A stretch of DNA of 6,277 nt from positions 1-6,277 of the forward strand of contig MERE01000077.1 in NCBI GenBank assembly GCA_001771975.1, given 5' to 3'. This stretch comes from Betaproteobacteria bacterium RIFCSPLOWO2_02_FULL_68_150 (GTDB lineage: Bacteria > Pseudomonadota > Gammaproteobacteria > Burkholderiales > SG8-39). The notes under the pieces were generated by a model that was not told the DNA's origin, ran no database searches, and saw nothing but the letters and a program-made list of their open reading frames with translations. A program made the translations under genes and the position numbers. Of the stretch, positions 1 to 5,852 are shown one piece after another; within the stretch, counting starts at the first letter, position 1, and each line of letters opens with the position of its first letter.

Positions 1-720
1 CGGCACGCTCGGGATCTCGTAGCGTTCGCCCCGCGCCAGCACGATCGAGCCCTTCGCGCCCAGTGTGGCAACCAGCGCCTTGAGCTCACGTGCCAGATCC
101 TGGAGCGTGCGACCGGTTTTTTCCTCCAGTAGCTTGCCCTCGTAGTCGTTGACCGCGAGGTAGTCGGCGAGCTGCACCATCTCGAGCAGTTCCTGGCGCG
201 AAAACATCGGCAGTCCCTGCCCGGGATCGAACAGGAACGGCACGCCGTGCGCGGCGCACTCGCGTGCGTGCTGCAGCATGCCGTCCTTGCCGTCGGGCCC
301 GATGATCGCCAGTTTCGCGCCGAGCTGCGGCGTGACGTGGTTGTGGTGCGAGAAATTCATCGCGCCGGGGTGGAATGCCGTGATCTGGTTGTCGTCGAGG
401 TCGGTGGTGATGAAGGCCTGCGCGGTGAACTGTCCGGGAATGCGCGTGAGGTGATCCTGCGCGATGCCGAGTGCATCCAGCCGCTGCAGATAGGGTTGGA
501 TATCCTCGCCCACCGTCGCCATCAGCAGCGGCTCGCCGCCGAGCAGCTTCAGGTTGTAGCCGATGTTGCCGGCGGTGCCGCCGTATTCGCGCCGCATCTC
601 CGGCGTGAGAAAACACACGTTCAGGATGTGAAGCTGATCAGCGAGCAGGTGGTTCCGAAAGCGGTCCGGGAACACCATGATGGTGTCGTAGGCGATCGAA
701 CCGGTGATGAGGGTGCGCAA
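1..720 (-). CDS. PfkB-family carbohydrate/nucleoside kinase (3' end cut by window)
   Basis: The first 240 codons of a ribokinase-like kinase are visible; the C-terminus lies beyond the left edge. Seen: an N-terminal strand with GSIAYD (residues 7-12, Asp12 where family members contact substrate), the first PfkB signature with its double glycine (GGTAGNIGYNLKLLGG, 47-62), an NxxE motif (N191, E194) of the type that organises Mg and phosphate, and TLGAKGS (219-225), the segment before the nucleotide site. The catalytic GAGD motif should lie just outside. Family members phosphorylate a sugar or nucleoside hydroxyl with ATP in the cytoplasm; the substrate cannot be read here, and adenosine-kinase-like activity is only one option. 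The start is TTG at 720, because GGAAGG lies 8 bases upstream and the sequence before residue 7 matches the family's short N-terminus; the first in-frame ATG (codon 15) would delete the first strand. It sits 17 bases after the DUF3426 gene, so probably co-transcribed. Family is sure, substrate is not. Confidence 0.9.
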   Translation of the reverse strand, partial: MRTLITGSIAYDTIMVFPDRFRNHLLADQLHILNVCFLTPEMRREYGGTAGNIGYNLKLLGGEPLLMATVGEDIQPYLQRLDALGIAQDHLTRIPGQFTAQAFITTDLDDNQITAFHPGAMNFSHHNHVTPQLGAKLAIIGPDGKDGMLQHARECAAHGVPFLFDPGQGLPMFSRQELLEMVQLADYLAVNDYEGKLLEEKTGRTLQDLARELKALVATLGAKGSIVLARGERYEIPSVP

Positions 721-728
721 CTTGAGGG

Positions 729-734
729 CCTTCC
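729..734 (-). promoter_or_regulatory. Ribosome binding site for the TTG-started PfkB kinase
   Basis: On the minus strand GGAAGG lies 8 bases before the TTG at 720. It fits a Shine-Dalgarno site well and is the main reason to accept a TTG start. It overlaps nothing else, lying just past the stop codon of the DUF3426 gene. Confidence 0.65.
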
Positions 735-737
735 GGT

Positions 738-1454
738 TCAGGGAAAGAAAAGATAGAGGCGATACCCCACGGCGTGCGGGCCGCGGTTTTCCAGGTGCAT
801 GCGCAGCACCGCCTCGGCGCCGCCCGCGATGCCCTGGGCGCGCCCGGCTGCGGGCGGCGCGCGCAGGTAGTCCGCCGGCAGCAGCACGCGGCGCAGCACG
901 GCGTAGTCGCGCTCGTCGGTCAGGGTGAGTTCGAGCGCGGGATACTCCTGCGCGAACGGCGCGCGGTTGCGCACCACGGCGTTGAGCACGATCAGACGCT
1001 CGCGCGCGTGATCCGACTGGATGTCGGAGGATTCGATCGACAGCAAATCGGGGCGGTGCGGCAGGCGCAGCTGGCAGCCGAGCAAATCGCAGGTGGCGGC
1101 AAGATGCGGCTGCGCCCAGGGCCAGAGCAGCGCCATTTCGGTGCGATTGTGGAGCATCGCCTGGCCCGCGAGCGCCAGCGCGGCGAGCAGGGCCGCGACG
1201 CCCCACGCGGATCCGTGCTGCGAACGCCGCGCCGGGCGCAGAAGCCCGCCATCCGGCGCCGCCGTCGCCTCTGCCGACGGCTCCTCAAGTGCACTCTCGG
1301 CCGGGGCCGCGGCTTCGCCCTCGAGCAACGCAGACACGCCGTTGAACACCGCGGCGCATTTTCCGCAGCGCACCTTGCCGCCCTTGGCCGCGAGCTGTGC
1401 CGTGTGGACGCGGAACGTGGTGCCGCAGGCCGGACAGCGCGCGGCGAGGCTCAT
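738..1454 (-). CDS. DUF3426 protein: N-terminal zinc ribbon, one membrane span, C-terminal domain
   Basis: A 238-residue protein of unknown function. Domains in order: an MJ0042-type zinc ribbon with CPAC (C7, C10) and CGKC (C30, C33); an acidic, Ala/Pro-rich linker (about 45-70); a basic stretch (RPARRS, 73-78); one hydrophobic membrane span (about 83-101); and a C-terminal DUF3426 domain (about 105-238) holding a Cys pair (C122, C127) in the pattern C-D-L-L-G-C typical of the family. The positive charges before the span suggest the zinc ribbon is cytoplasmic and the C-terminal domain outside, where the Cys pair could form a disulfide; that topology is inferred. The start at 1454 is preferred over the in-frame ATG at 1481, because GGAG lies 7 bases before it and the protein then begins right at the zinc ribbon. 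Its ATG overlaps the prmA stop (ATGA), so translation is probably coupled. Family confident, role unknown. Confidence 0.9.
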   Translation of the reverse strand: MSLAARCPACGTTFRVHTAQLAAKGGKVRCGKCAAVFNGVSALLEGEAAAPAESALEEPSAEATAAPDGGLLRPARRSQHGSAWGVAALLAALALAGQAMLHNRTEMALLWPWAQPHLAATCDLLGCQLRLPHRPDLLSIESSDIQSDHARERLIVLNAVVRNRAPFAQEYPALELTLTDERDYAVLRRVLLPADYLRAPPAAGRAQGIAGGAEAVLRMHLENRGPHAVGYRLYLFFP

Positions 1455-2341
1455 CGGCGCACTCCGGCGACCAGGGTCCACCCCGCCTCGCCAGCGACGG
1501 CGCAGGCGGCGAAATCGTGCGCAAACGCGGCGCTCACTTCGTCCGCTTGCGCAGCGAGGATTCCGGATAAGGCAAGCCGAGCGCCGCGGCAGGTGCGCGC
1601 TGCGAACTCGGGCGCGAGTCCGATCAGCTGTCCGGCGAGGATATTGGCGACGATCACGTCAAACTCTCCGCTCGCCAGCGCATCGGGCGCCGCGACCTCA
1701 AGCGCGACGCCATTGGCCCGCGCGTTGGCGCTGCAGGCCGCGAGCGCTTGCGCATCGAGATCGACCGCCGTGACCCGGGCGGCGCCGAGCTTTGCGGCGG
1801 CGAGCGCCAATATACCGGAACCGCAGCCGTAATCGAGCACGCGTTCGCCGCCGCGCAGCGATTGCTCGAGCCACGCCAGCGCGAGGCGCGTGCTGGGATG
1901 GCTGCCGGTGCCAAAGGCGAGCCCCGGATCGAGCCGGATCACGACCGCTTGGTCGTCGCGCGGCAGTTCGCACCAGCTCGGCACGACCCAGAGTCGCGCG
2001 CCGGCGCGCAGTGGCCCGAACTGCTCCTGATTGCGTCGCACCCAGTCCTCGTCCTCGACGCGCGCGGCCCTGGCTTCGGGCGCTACCGGGAGTCCGGCTG
2101 CGTGCGCGGCCGCCGCAATCAGTCCGGCGGCATCAGTCTGCAGGGGCACCAGCGCCGTGATCCGATTGCGCCGCCACGCAGCGGCAGCGAGCGTCGGGTC
2201 GGCATAAAGCGCCGACTCCTGTGCTGTTCCTGCCTCGGCGTCCTCGGTGCTGACCGAGAGCGCGCCCAGCTCGAGCAGGACGTCGGTCATGACTTCGGTG
2301 TGCGCGGCCGCGACTTCGAACTCGAGCGCCAGCCACGGCAT
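1451..2341 (-). CDS. prmA: Ribosomal protein L11 methyltransferase PrmA
   Basis: A 296-residue S-adenosylmethionine-dependent methyltransferase, close to the E. coli PrmA length (about 293). The family trimethylates lysines and the N-terminus of ribosomal protein L11. Seen: the N-terminal L11-recognition domain (1 to about 95), the PrmA hallmark LDPGLAFGTGSHPST (137-151), AdoMet motif I DYGCGSG (170-176), an acidic residue ending the next strand in VDLD (193-196), and the NIL motif (N233) that replaces the NPPY of related enzymes. The start is ATG at 2341, sharing one base with the accC stop (TGATG). The frame stays open far upstream through accC, but that extension encodes unrelated Arg/Gly/His-rich sequence and is not real. 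No strong Shine-Dalgarno sits at normal distance, so re-initiation after accC is likely. The 3' end overlaps the DUF3426 start by four bases. Confidence 0.97.
   Translation of the reverse strand: MPWLALEFEVAAAHTEVMTDVLLELGALSVSTEDAEAGTAQESALYADPTLAAAAWRRNRITALVPLQTDAAGLIAAAAHAAGLPVAPEARAARVEDEDWVRRNQEQFGPLRAGARLWVVPSWCELPRDDQAVVIRLDPGLAFGTGSHPSTRLALAWLEQSLRGGERVLDYGCGSGILALAAAKLGAARVTAVDLDAQALAACSANARANGVALEVAAPDALASGEFDVIVANILAGQLIGLAPEFAARTCRGARLALSGILAAQADEVSAAFAHDFAACAVAGEAGWTLVAGVRR
1462..1465 (-). promoter_or_regulatory. Ribosome binding site inside the end of prmA for the DUF3426 gene
   Basis: GGAG on the minus strand lies 7 bases before the ATG at 1454, within the last codons of prmA. 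It decides between this start and the longer in-frame ATG at 1481, which would add nine residues (beginning MDPGRR) not expected before the zinc ribbon. Confidence 0.6.
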
Positions 2342-3699
2342 CAGTGCGGCTTGTTCCTTTCCTCCGCCAGCTTCTGCTCGAGGTAATGGATCGACGTGCC
2401 GCCGCGCAGGAAGCGGCTGTCGTGCAGCAGCTCGAGATGCAACGGAATGTTGGTCTTGATCCCCTGCACCACCATTTCGGAGAGCGCGATGCGCATGCGC
2501 CGGATCGCCTGCTCGCGCGAGGCGCCGTAAGCGATCACCTTGCCCACCATGGAATCGTAGTACGGCGGCACGGTGTAGCCGGCATAGATGTGCGAGTCGA
2601 CGCGGATGCCCGGCCCGCCGGGCGGATGGTACGACGTGATGCGGCCCGGCGACGGCGTGAACCGGTAGGGATCTTCGGCGTTGATGCGGCATTCCACGGC
2701 ATGGCCGCGGATTTCGATGTCCTTCTGCCGCAGGTGCAGCTTCTCGCCGGCGGCGATGCGGATCTGCTCCTGCACCAGGTCGATGCCGGTGACCATCTCG
2801 GTGACCGGATGCTCGACCTGGATGCGGGTGTTCATCTCGATGAAATAGAACTCGCTGTCCTGGTAAAGGAATTCGAAGGTGCCCGCACCGCGATAGCCGA
2901 TCTTGCGGCACGCCTCGGCGCAGCGCTCGCCGATGCGGTCGCGCAGTTTCGCGGCCAGTTCGGGCGCCGGTGCCTCCTCGATGACCTTCTGGTGGCGTCG
3001 CTGCATCGAGCAGTCGCGCTCGCCGAGGAAGACGGCGTTGCGGTGCTCGTCGGCGAGCACCTGGATCTCGATGTGGCGCGGATTCTCGAGGAACTTCTCC
3101 AGGTAGACGCTGGCGTTCGCGAACGCCGCTTGCGCCTCCGAGCGCGTCAGGCTGACCGCATTCAGCAGTGCCGCCTCGGTGTGCACCACGCGCATGCCGC
3201 GCCCGCCGCCGCCGCCCGCGGCCTTGATGATCACCGGATAGCCGATGCGGCGCGCGATGCGCACGACCTCCTTGGGGTCCTCGGGCAGCGCGCCCTCGGA
3301 GCCCGGCACGCACGGCACTCCCGCTTTGAGCATGGCCTGCTTTGCGCTCACCTTGTCACCCATGAGGCGGATGTTCTCGGGCCGCGGGCCGATGAAAACG
3401 AACCCCGAGGCCTCGACCTTTTCGGCGAAATCGGCGTTCTCGGACAGGAAGCCGTAGCCCGGGTGGATCGCTTCGGCGTCGGTCACTTCGGCGGCGCTGA
3501 TGATTGCCGGGATGTTGAGATAGCTCTGCGCCGCGGGTGGCGGACCGATGCAGACCGACTCATCGGCCAGCTTGACGTACTTGGCCTCGGTGTCGGCGAC
3601 CGAATACACCACCACCGTGCGGATGCCGAGTTCGCGGCAGGCGCGCTGGATGCGAAGCGCAATCTCGCCGCGGTTGGCGATCAGGATCTTCTCGAACAC
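2341..3699 (-). CDS. accC: Acetyl-CoA carboxylase, biotin carboxylase subunit
   Basis: A 452-residue ATP-grasp enzyme that carboxylates biotin on AccB with ATP and bicarbonate, the first half-reaction of acetyl-CoA carboxylase (malonyl-CoA for fatty acid synthesis, cytoplasm). Seen: N-terminal ILIANRGEIALR (5-16), ATP ligands K116 and K159, the glycine-rich loop (162-168, GGGGGRG), H209 and E211, the QRRHQK run (233-238), metal ligands E276 and E288, catalytic R292 and E296 in NTRIQVEHP, and R338. These sit at the numbers known for E. coli AccC, so the enzyme looks intact. The start is GTG at 3699, one base after the accB stop (TGA-C-GTG); there is no convincing Shine-Dalgarno, so translation is probably coupled to accB, which suits the need for balanced subunits. 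The carboxyltransferase subunits (accA, accD) are not in the window. The antisense reading frames over this gene are codon-bias shadows. Confidence 0.98.
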   Translation of the reverse strand: MFEKILIANRGEIALRIQRACRELGIRTVVVYSVADTEAKYVKLADESVCIGPPPAAQSYLNIPAIISAAEVTDAEAIHPGYGFLSENADFAEKVEASGFVFIGPRPENIRLMGDKVSAKQAMLKAGVPCVPGSEGALPEDPKEVVRIARRIGYPVIIKAAGGGGGRGMRVVHTEAALLNAVSLTRSEAQAAFANASVYLEKFLENPRHIEIQVLADEHRNAVFLGERDCSMQRRHQKVIEEAPAPELAAKLRDRIGERCAEACRKIGYRGAGTFEFLYQDSEFYFIEMNTRIQVEHPVTEMVTGIDLVQEQIRIAAGEKLHLRQKDIEIRGHAVECRINAEDPYRFTPSPGRITSYHPPGGPGIRVDSHIYAGYTVPPYYDSMVGKVIAYGASREQAIRRMRIALSEMVVQGIKTNIPLHLELLHDSRFLRGGTSIHYLEQKLAEERNKPH

Positions 3700-3700
3700 G

Positions 3701-4147
3701 TCAGCCGACGAGGAAAAGCGGTTGACCGTATTCGACCGGTTGGCCGTTTTCGACCAGGATCGCCTTGATCACGCCCGAGGCGTCGGCCTCGATCTCGTTC
3801 ATCAATTTCATCGCCTCGATGATGCAGACGGTCTGACCCTCTTTGACCGCCTGTCCGATCTCGACGAACGGATTGGCGGTTGGCGAGGAGGCGCGGTAAA
3901 ACGTGCCCACGATCGGCGCCTTGATGACGTGGCCCGGCTGTCCCGGCGCGGGTTCAGGCGCGCCAGCGGAAGCCGACGCGGCGCCCGCCGGCAAGTGCAG
4001 CGGCGGGGCCGGGATAGCCTGCGCCAGGGCCGCCAACTCCGCGCGCTTGACGATCCTGACCTTCTCTTCGCCCTCGGTGATCTCGAGTTCGGCGATGCCG
4101 GACTCCTGCACCAGGTCGATCAGCTTCTTGAGCTTGCGCAAATCCAT
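3701..4147 (-). CDS. accB: Biotin carboxyl carrier protein of acetyl-CoA carboxylase
   Basis: A 148-residue carrier that holds the biotin shuttled between biotin carboxylase and the carboxyltransferase. Domains: an N-terminal helix-strand region (1-35, MDLRKLKKLIDLV) that in E. coli binds AccC and takes part in autoregulation; a flexible Ala/Pro-rich linker (about 38-72); and a C-terminal biotinyl domain (73-148) with the protruding thumb (about 86-104, ASSPTANPFVEIG) and the biotinylation site EAMKLM, with target lysine K114. Length is slightly below E. coli AccB (156), the difference lying in the linker. The ATG at 4147 has GGAGG 7 bases upstream, the clearest ribosome binding site in the window. 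It lies 42 bases after aroQ and 1 base before accC. The aroQ-accB-accC order is widespread in Proteobacteria. Whether AccB represses its own operon here, as reported in E. coli, cannot be seen. Confidence 0.98.
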   Translation of the reverse strand: MDLRKLKKLIDLVQESGIAELEITEGEEKVRIVKRAELAALAQAIPAPPLHLPAGAASASAGAPEPAPGQPGHVIKAPIVGTFYRASSPTANPFVEIGQAVKEGQTVCIIEAMKLMNEIEADASGVIKAILVENGQPVEYGQPLFLVG

Positions 4148-4154
4148 CGGCTAG

Positions 4155-4165
4155 CCTCCCCCCCC
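4155..4165 (-). promoter_or_regulatory. Strong accB ribosome binding site next to an eight-G run
   Basis: Reading the minus strand, eight consecutive G (4165-4158) are followed by A and GG, then a 7-base spacer and the accB ATG. GGAGG (4159-4155) is a near-ideal Shine-Dalgarno site. The homopolymer touches its upstream edge, so a change in run length would extend the G-rich region without moving the core-to-start spacing. Confidence 0.7.
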
Positions 4166-4189
4166 TGCAACGACCTCCCGGCGCCGCGC

Positions 4190-4648
4190 TCAGGTCCTGC
4201 TCAGCGCGTAGGCCAGCGCAAGTTCGTAACCCTTGCTGCCAAGTCCGAAGATCGTCCCTGCCGCGATGTCCGTGAAGTACGAATGCTTGCGCCACGGCTC
4301 TCGGGCATGAATGTTGGTCAGGTGAACTTCGATGAACGGAATGCGCACGGCGAGAAGCGCATCCCGCAGCACGACGCTGGTGTGGGTCAGGCCGGCGGGG
4401 TTGAGGATGATGAACCCGACCCCCTCGCGCCTGGCCTGCTGTACGCGATCGACCAGATCACCCTCGTGATTCGACTGAAAGCAGCGTACGATGGCCTTCG
4501 CTTCCTTGCCCGCCGCTGTCAGGCAGCGATTTATGTCGGTGAGGGTTTCGCGACCATAGATCTCGGGCTCGCGCGTACCGAGCAGATTCAGATTTGGTCC
4601 GTGGAGAACCAAAACTGATCGCAGCCGGTTTTTGGATTTTCTGCCCAT
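4190..4648 (-). CDS. aroQ: Type II 3-dehydroquinate dehydratase
   Basis: A 152-residue enzyme converting 3-dehydroquinate to 3-dehydroshikimate, the third step of the shikimate pathway to aromatic amino acids; type II enzymes are cytoplasmic dodecamers. Seen: GPNLNLLGTREPEIYG (17-32) with N19 and the mobile-lid pair R26 and Y31 (equivalent to R19 and Y24 of the M. tuberculosis enzyme), QSNHEGDL (58-65), NPAGLTHTS (83-91), EVHLTN with catalytic-type H109 (107-112), and REPWRKHS (116-123). All expected active-site positions are present. The chosen ATG at 4648 gives a basic leader of about ten residues (MGRKSKNRLR) that many family members lack, and it has no evident Shine-Dalgarno, only an A-rich stretch. 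A shorter start at the TTG of codon 13 (4612) is possible but also lacks a binding site. The gene lies 21 bases after the thioredoxin-like gene and 42 before accB. Function sure, exact start less so. Confidence 0.96.
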   Translation of the reverse strand: MGRKSKNRLRSVLVLHGPNLNLLGTREPEIYGRETLTDINRCLTAAGKEAKAIVRCFQSNHEGDLVDRVQQARREGVGFIILNPAGLTHTSVVLRDALLAVRIPFIEVHLTNIHAREPWRKHSYFTDIAAGTIFGLGSKGYELALAYALSRT

Positions 4649-4680
4649 TTTTTGATTGCTGCGCGTATTTTAGCCGCTTT
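4649..4680 (-). promoter_or_regulatory. Possible weak internal promoter before aroQ
   Basis: An AT-rich patch in GC-rich surroundings contains TAAAAT on the minus strand (4672-4667), five of six bases of the sigma-70 -10 consensus, spanning the stop codon of the thioredoxin-like gene. No good -35 hexamer lies 16-18 bases upstream. If used, transcription would begin near 4660, leaving only about 12 bases before the aroQ ATG. It could simply be A-rich sequence aiding translation initiation. Confidence 0.2.
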
Positions 4681-5251
4681 TCGCCACCACATCGCTGCTT
4701 CCACCGACACCCTGTGCCGGCCTATGGGCGAGCAGACCGGCGAGCATCGAATCGAGGTCCTCCCGTCGCAGTGCTCCGAGCTTGTGTGCCGCGGGTTGTC
4801 CGGCGCGGTCCACCAATACCGTAAAGGGCAAGCCGCTCGCCTGATTACCCAGATTTCGCATCAGCTCAAGCCCATCGGCGCCCGCCAGCAGAATCGGATA
4901 AGGAATCTTCATTTGCGCAACGTACTCCGTGACTTTGGCCGCAGTATCGATGGCGATGCCGAGTATCTCGACCCCGGATCGGGCGTAGCGCTCGCGTGCC
5001 GCGACGAGCATCGGGATTTCCTCGCGGCACGGGGCACACCAGGTGGCCCAGAAATTCAGTACCAGAACTTTGCCGCGCCACTCCGCAAGGCTGCGCTTGC
5101 CGCCCAAGGGGTCGCTGAATCGGGCCGCGGCCAGCGCCCGTATGTCGCCGGGTGCGCCCCGCGACAGCCACGGACCGACGGCAAAGCCTGCCCCCGCCGC
5201 AGCGAGCGCAACGCCTGCGAGCGCCAGCAACTCACGCCTTTGCAGAGCCAT
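4670..5251 (-). CDS. TlpA/ResA-like membrane-anchored or exported thiol-disulfide oxidoreductase
   Basis: A 193-residue thioredoxin-fold protein. The N-terminus has a twin arginine (R5, R6) followed by a hydrophobic stretch (about 8-27); no clear signal-peptidase site follows, so it may be an uncleaved anchor. The mature domain (about 36-175) has the active site W71-C72-A73-P74-C75, followed by REEIP as in TlpA/ResA proteins, and the cis-proline loop GLPFTVLVD with P142. Such proteins work outside the cytoplasm, mostly as reductases that keep cysteines of cytochromes c or other proteins reduced; the partner is not identifiable here. The ATG at 5251 lies inside the upstream gene (20-base overlap) with a poor Shine-Dalgarno. 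A TTG at 5230, one base after the upstream stop and with AAAGG six bases before it, is a credible alternative that would remove the arginine pair. The last 15 or so residues are low-complexity. Family confident, export route and partner open. Confidence 0.92.
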   Translation of the reverse strand: MALQRRELLALAGVALAAAGAGFAVGPWLSRGAPGDIRALAAARFSDPLGGKRSLAEWRGKVLVLNFWATWCAPCREEIPMLVAARERYARSGVEILGIAIDTAAKVTEYVAQMKIPYPILLAGADGLELMRNLGNQASGLPFTVLVDRAGQPAAHKLGALRREDLDSMLAGLLAHRPAQGVGGSSDVVAKSG

Positions 5252-5852
5252 GCTCGGTGGACAGCAGGGCGCTCACCTCGCGAATGCCTGCCCGGTCCTC
5301 GACCCTGCCAGCCAGGGAGGTCTTGAGCGCGAGCCGCTCGTCGCGGTGATCGAACACCGAGAGCTTGAGAACCGCACCCTGCCAGTCGAGCGTGAGCACC
5401 GCGGCCGCGTGCGCCCGGCCGCCCGAGAACCGGCGCGTTTCACGGGTCGAGTAAGCAATGCCGCGCTCGAGCAGGAACAGTTCGACATCTTTCGGGTTCT
5501 CCGGAAAGAGCTGCAGGTCGATTGCGGCGTGGGGTCCGGCTATGCCCTTCAGCACCGGGCCCGTCAGGTAGGGTTTGAACCGGTCGAGCGCACGCATCGC
5601 CTCGAGCGCTGCGCGCCGCAGCGCGGCGATCTGGGCGGGATGATCTTCGGCCTGGTATAGCGCGCGGTAGGCACGCAACTCGTCTTCGATTTCGTCATTG
5701 CGCGGCAGCGCGTGGGTATCGTCGGCGCCCAGCTGGTGAGCCGCCTTGCGCTTGGCGAGGGCGAAATCGTCAACGCCGTCCTCGGCCATGATGCGGGCTG
5801 CTGCCGCGGCGATGCGGGCGCGCATTTCCCCCTTGCTGCTGTTGCGGCCCAT
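5232..5852 (-). CDS. Conserved uncharacterised protein with nucleotidyltransferase-like core
   Basis: About 206 residues, soluble, no signal peptide. I recognise the pattern as a hypothetical protein seen in other betaproteobacteria but know no assigned function. The N-terminal 45 residues are helical and rich in Ala/Arg/Lys (ARIMAEDGVDDFALAKRKAA, 19-38), loosely like a small helix-turn-helix. A helical region (55-92) follows, then LTGPVLKGIAG (96-106) and IDLQLF (111-116), which resemble the Gly motif and first acidic strand of minimal nucleotidyltransferases, then a helix (120-131, PKDVELFLLERG) and strands including AVLKLSVFD (160-168). D112 is the only acidic residue of the expected D-x-D, position 114 being Gln, so activity may be altered or lost. 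The ATG at 5852 has GAGG ten bases upstream; ATG at 5825 (codon 10) is an alternative, and the longer in-frame start at 5939 would overlap mpl. Its 3' end overlaps the thioredoxin-like gene by 20 bases. The gene is first in the leftward run. Confidence 0.82.
   Translation of the reverse strand: MGRNSSKGEMRARIAAAAARIMAEDGVDDFALAKRKAAHQLGADDTHALPRNDEIEDELRAYRALYQAEDHPAQIAALRRAALEAMRALDRFKPYLTGPVLKGIAGPHAAIDLQLFPENPKDVELFLLERGIAYSTRETRRFSGGRAHAAAVLTLDWQGAVLKLSVFDHRDERLALKTSLAGRVEDRAGIREVSALLSTEHGSAKA

Noticed and set aside
774..1832. 352-codon plus-strand frame across the DUF3426 gene and prmA.
   Set aside because: It crosses two well-supported genes on the other strand, and its Arg/Ala/Gln-rich sequence matches no family.
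2342..3313. Long in-frame extension upstream of prmA that would make a 620-residue protein.
   Set aside because: The extension lies inside accC in another frame and is Arg/Gly/His-rich with no recognisable family. The PrmA domain starts cleanly at the ATG at 2341, which overlaps the accC stop.
2344..3768. 474-codon open frame on the plus strand, antisense to accC.
   Set aside because: It exactly mirrors a strongly conserved gene; long antisense frames are expected in GC-rich coding DNA. Its composition (His, Asp, Arg, Ala) shows no domain.
4148..4189. Possible terminator between aroQ and accB (GC-rich GGCGCC).
   Set aside because: The short palindrome has no stable stem of useful length and no following T-run on the minus strand, so read-through is more likely.
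3548..4618. 356-codon plus-strand frame opposite the accC start, accB and aroQ.
   Set aside because: It spans three real genes antisense, with no binding site or recognisable motif, so it is a shadow of codon bias.
4652..5326. 224-codon plus-strand frame opposite the thioredoxin-like gene.
   Set aside because: It is antisense to a clear WCAPC thioredoxin-fold protein and has Arg/Gln/Pro-rich random-looking sequence.
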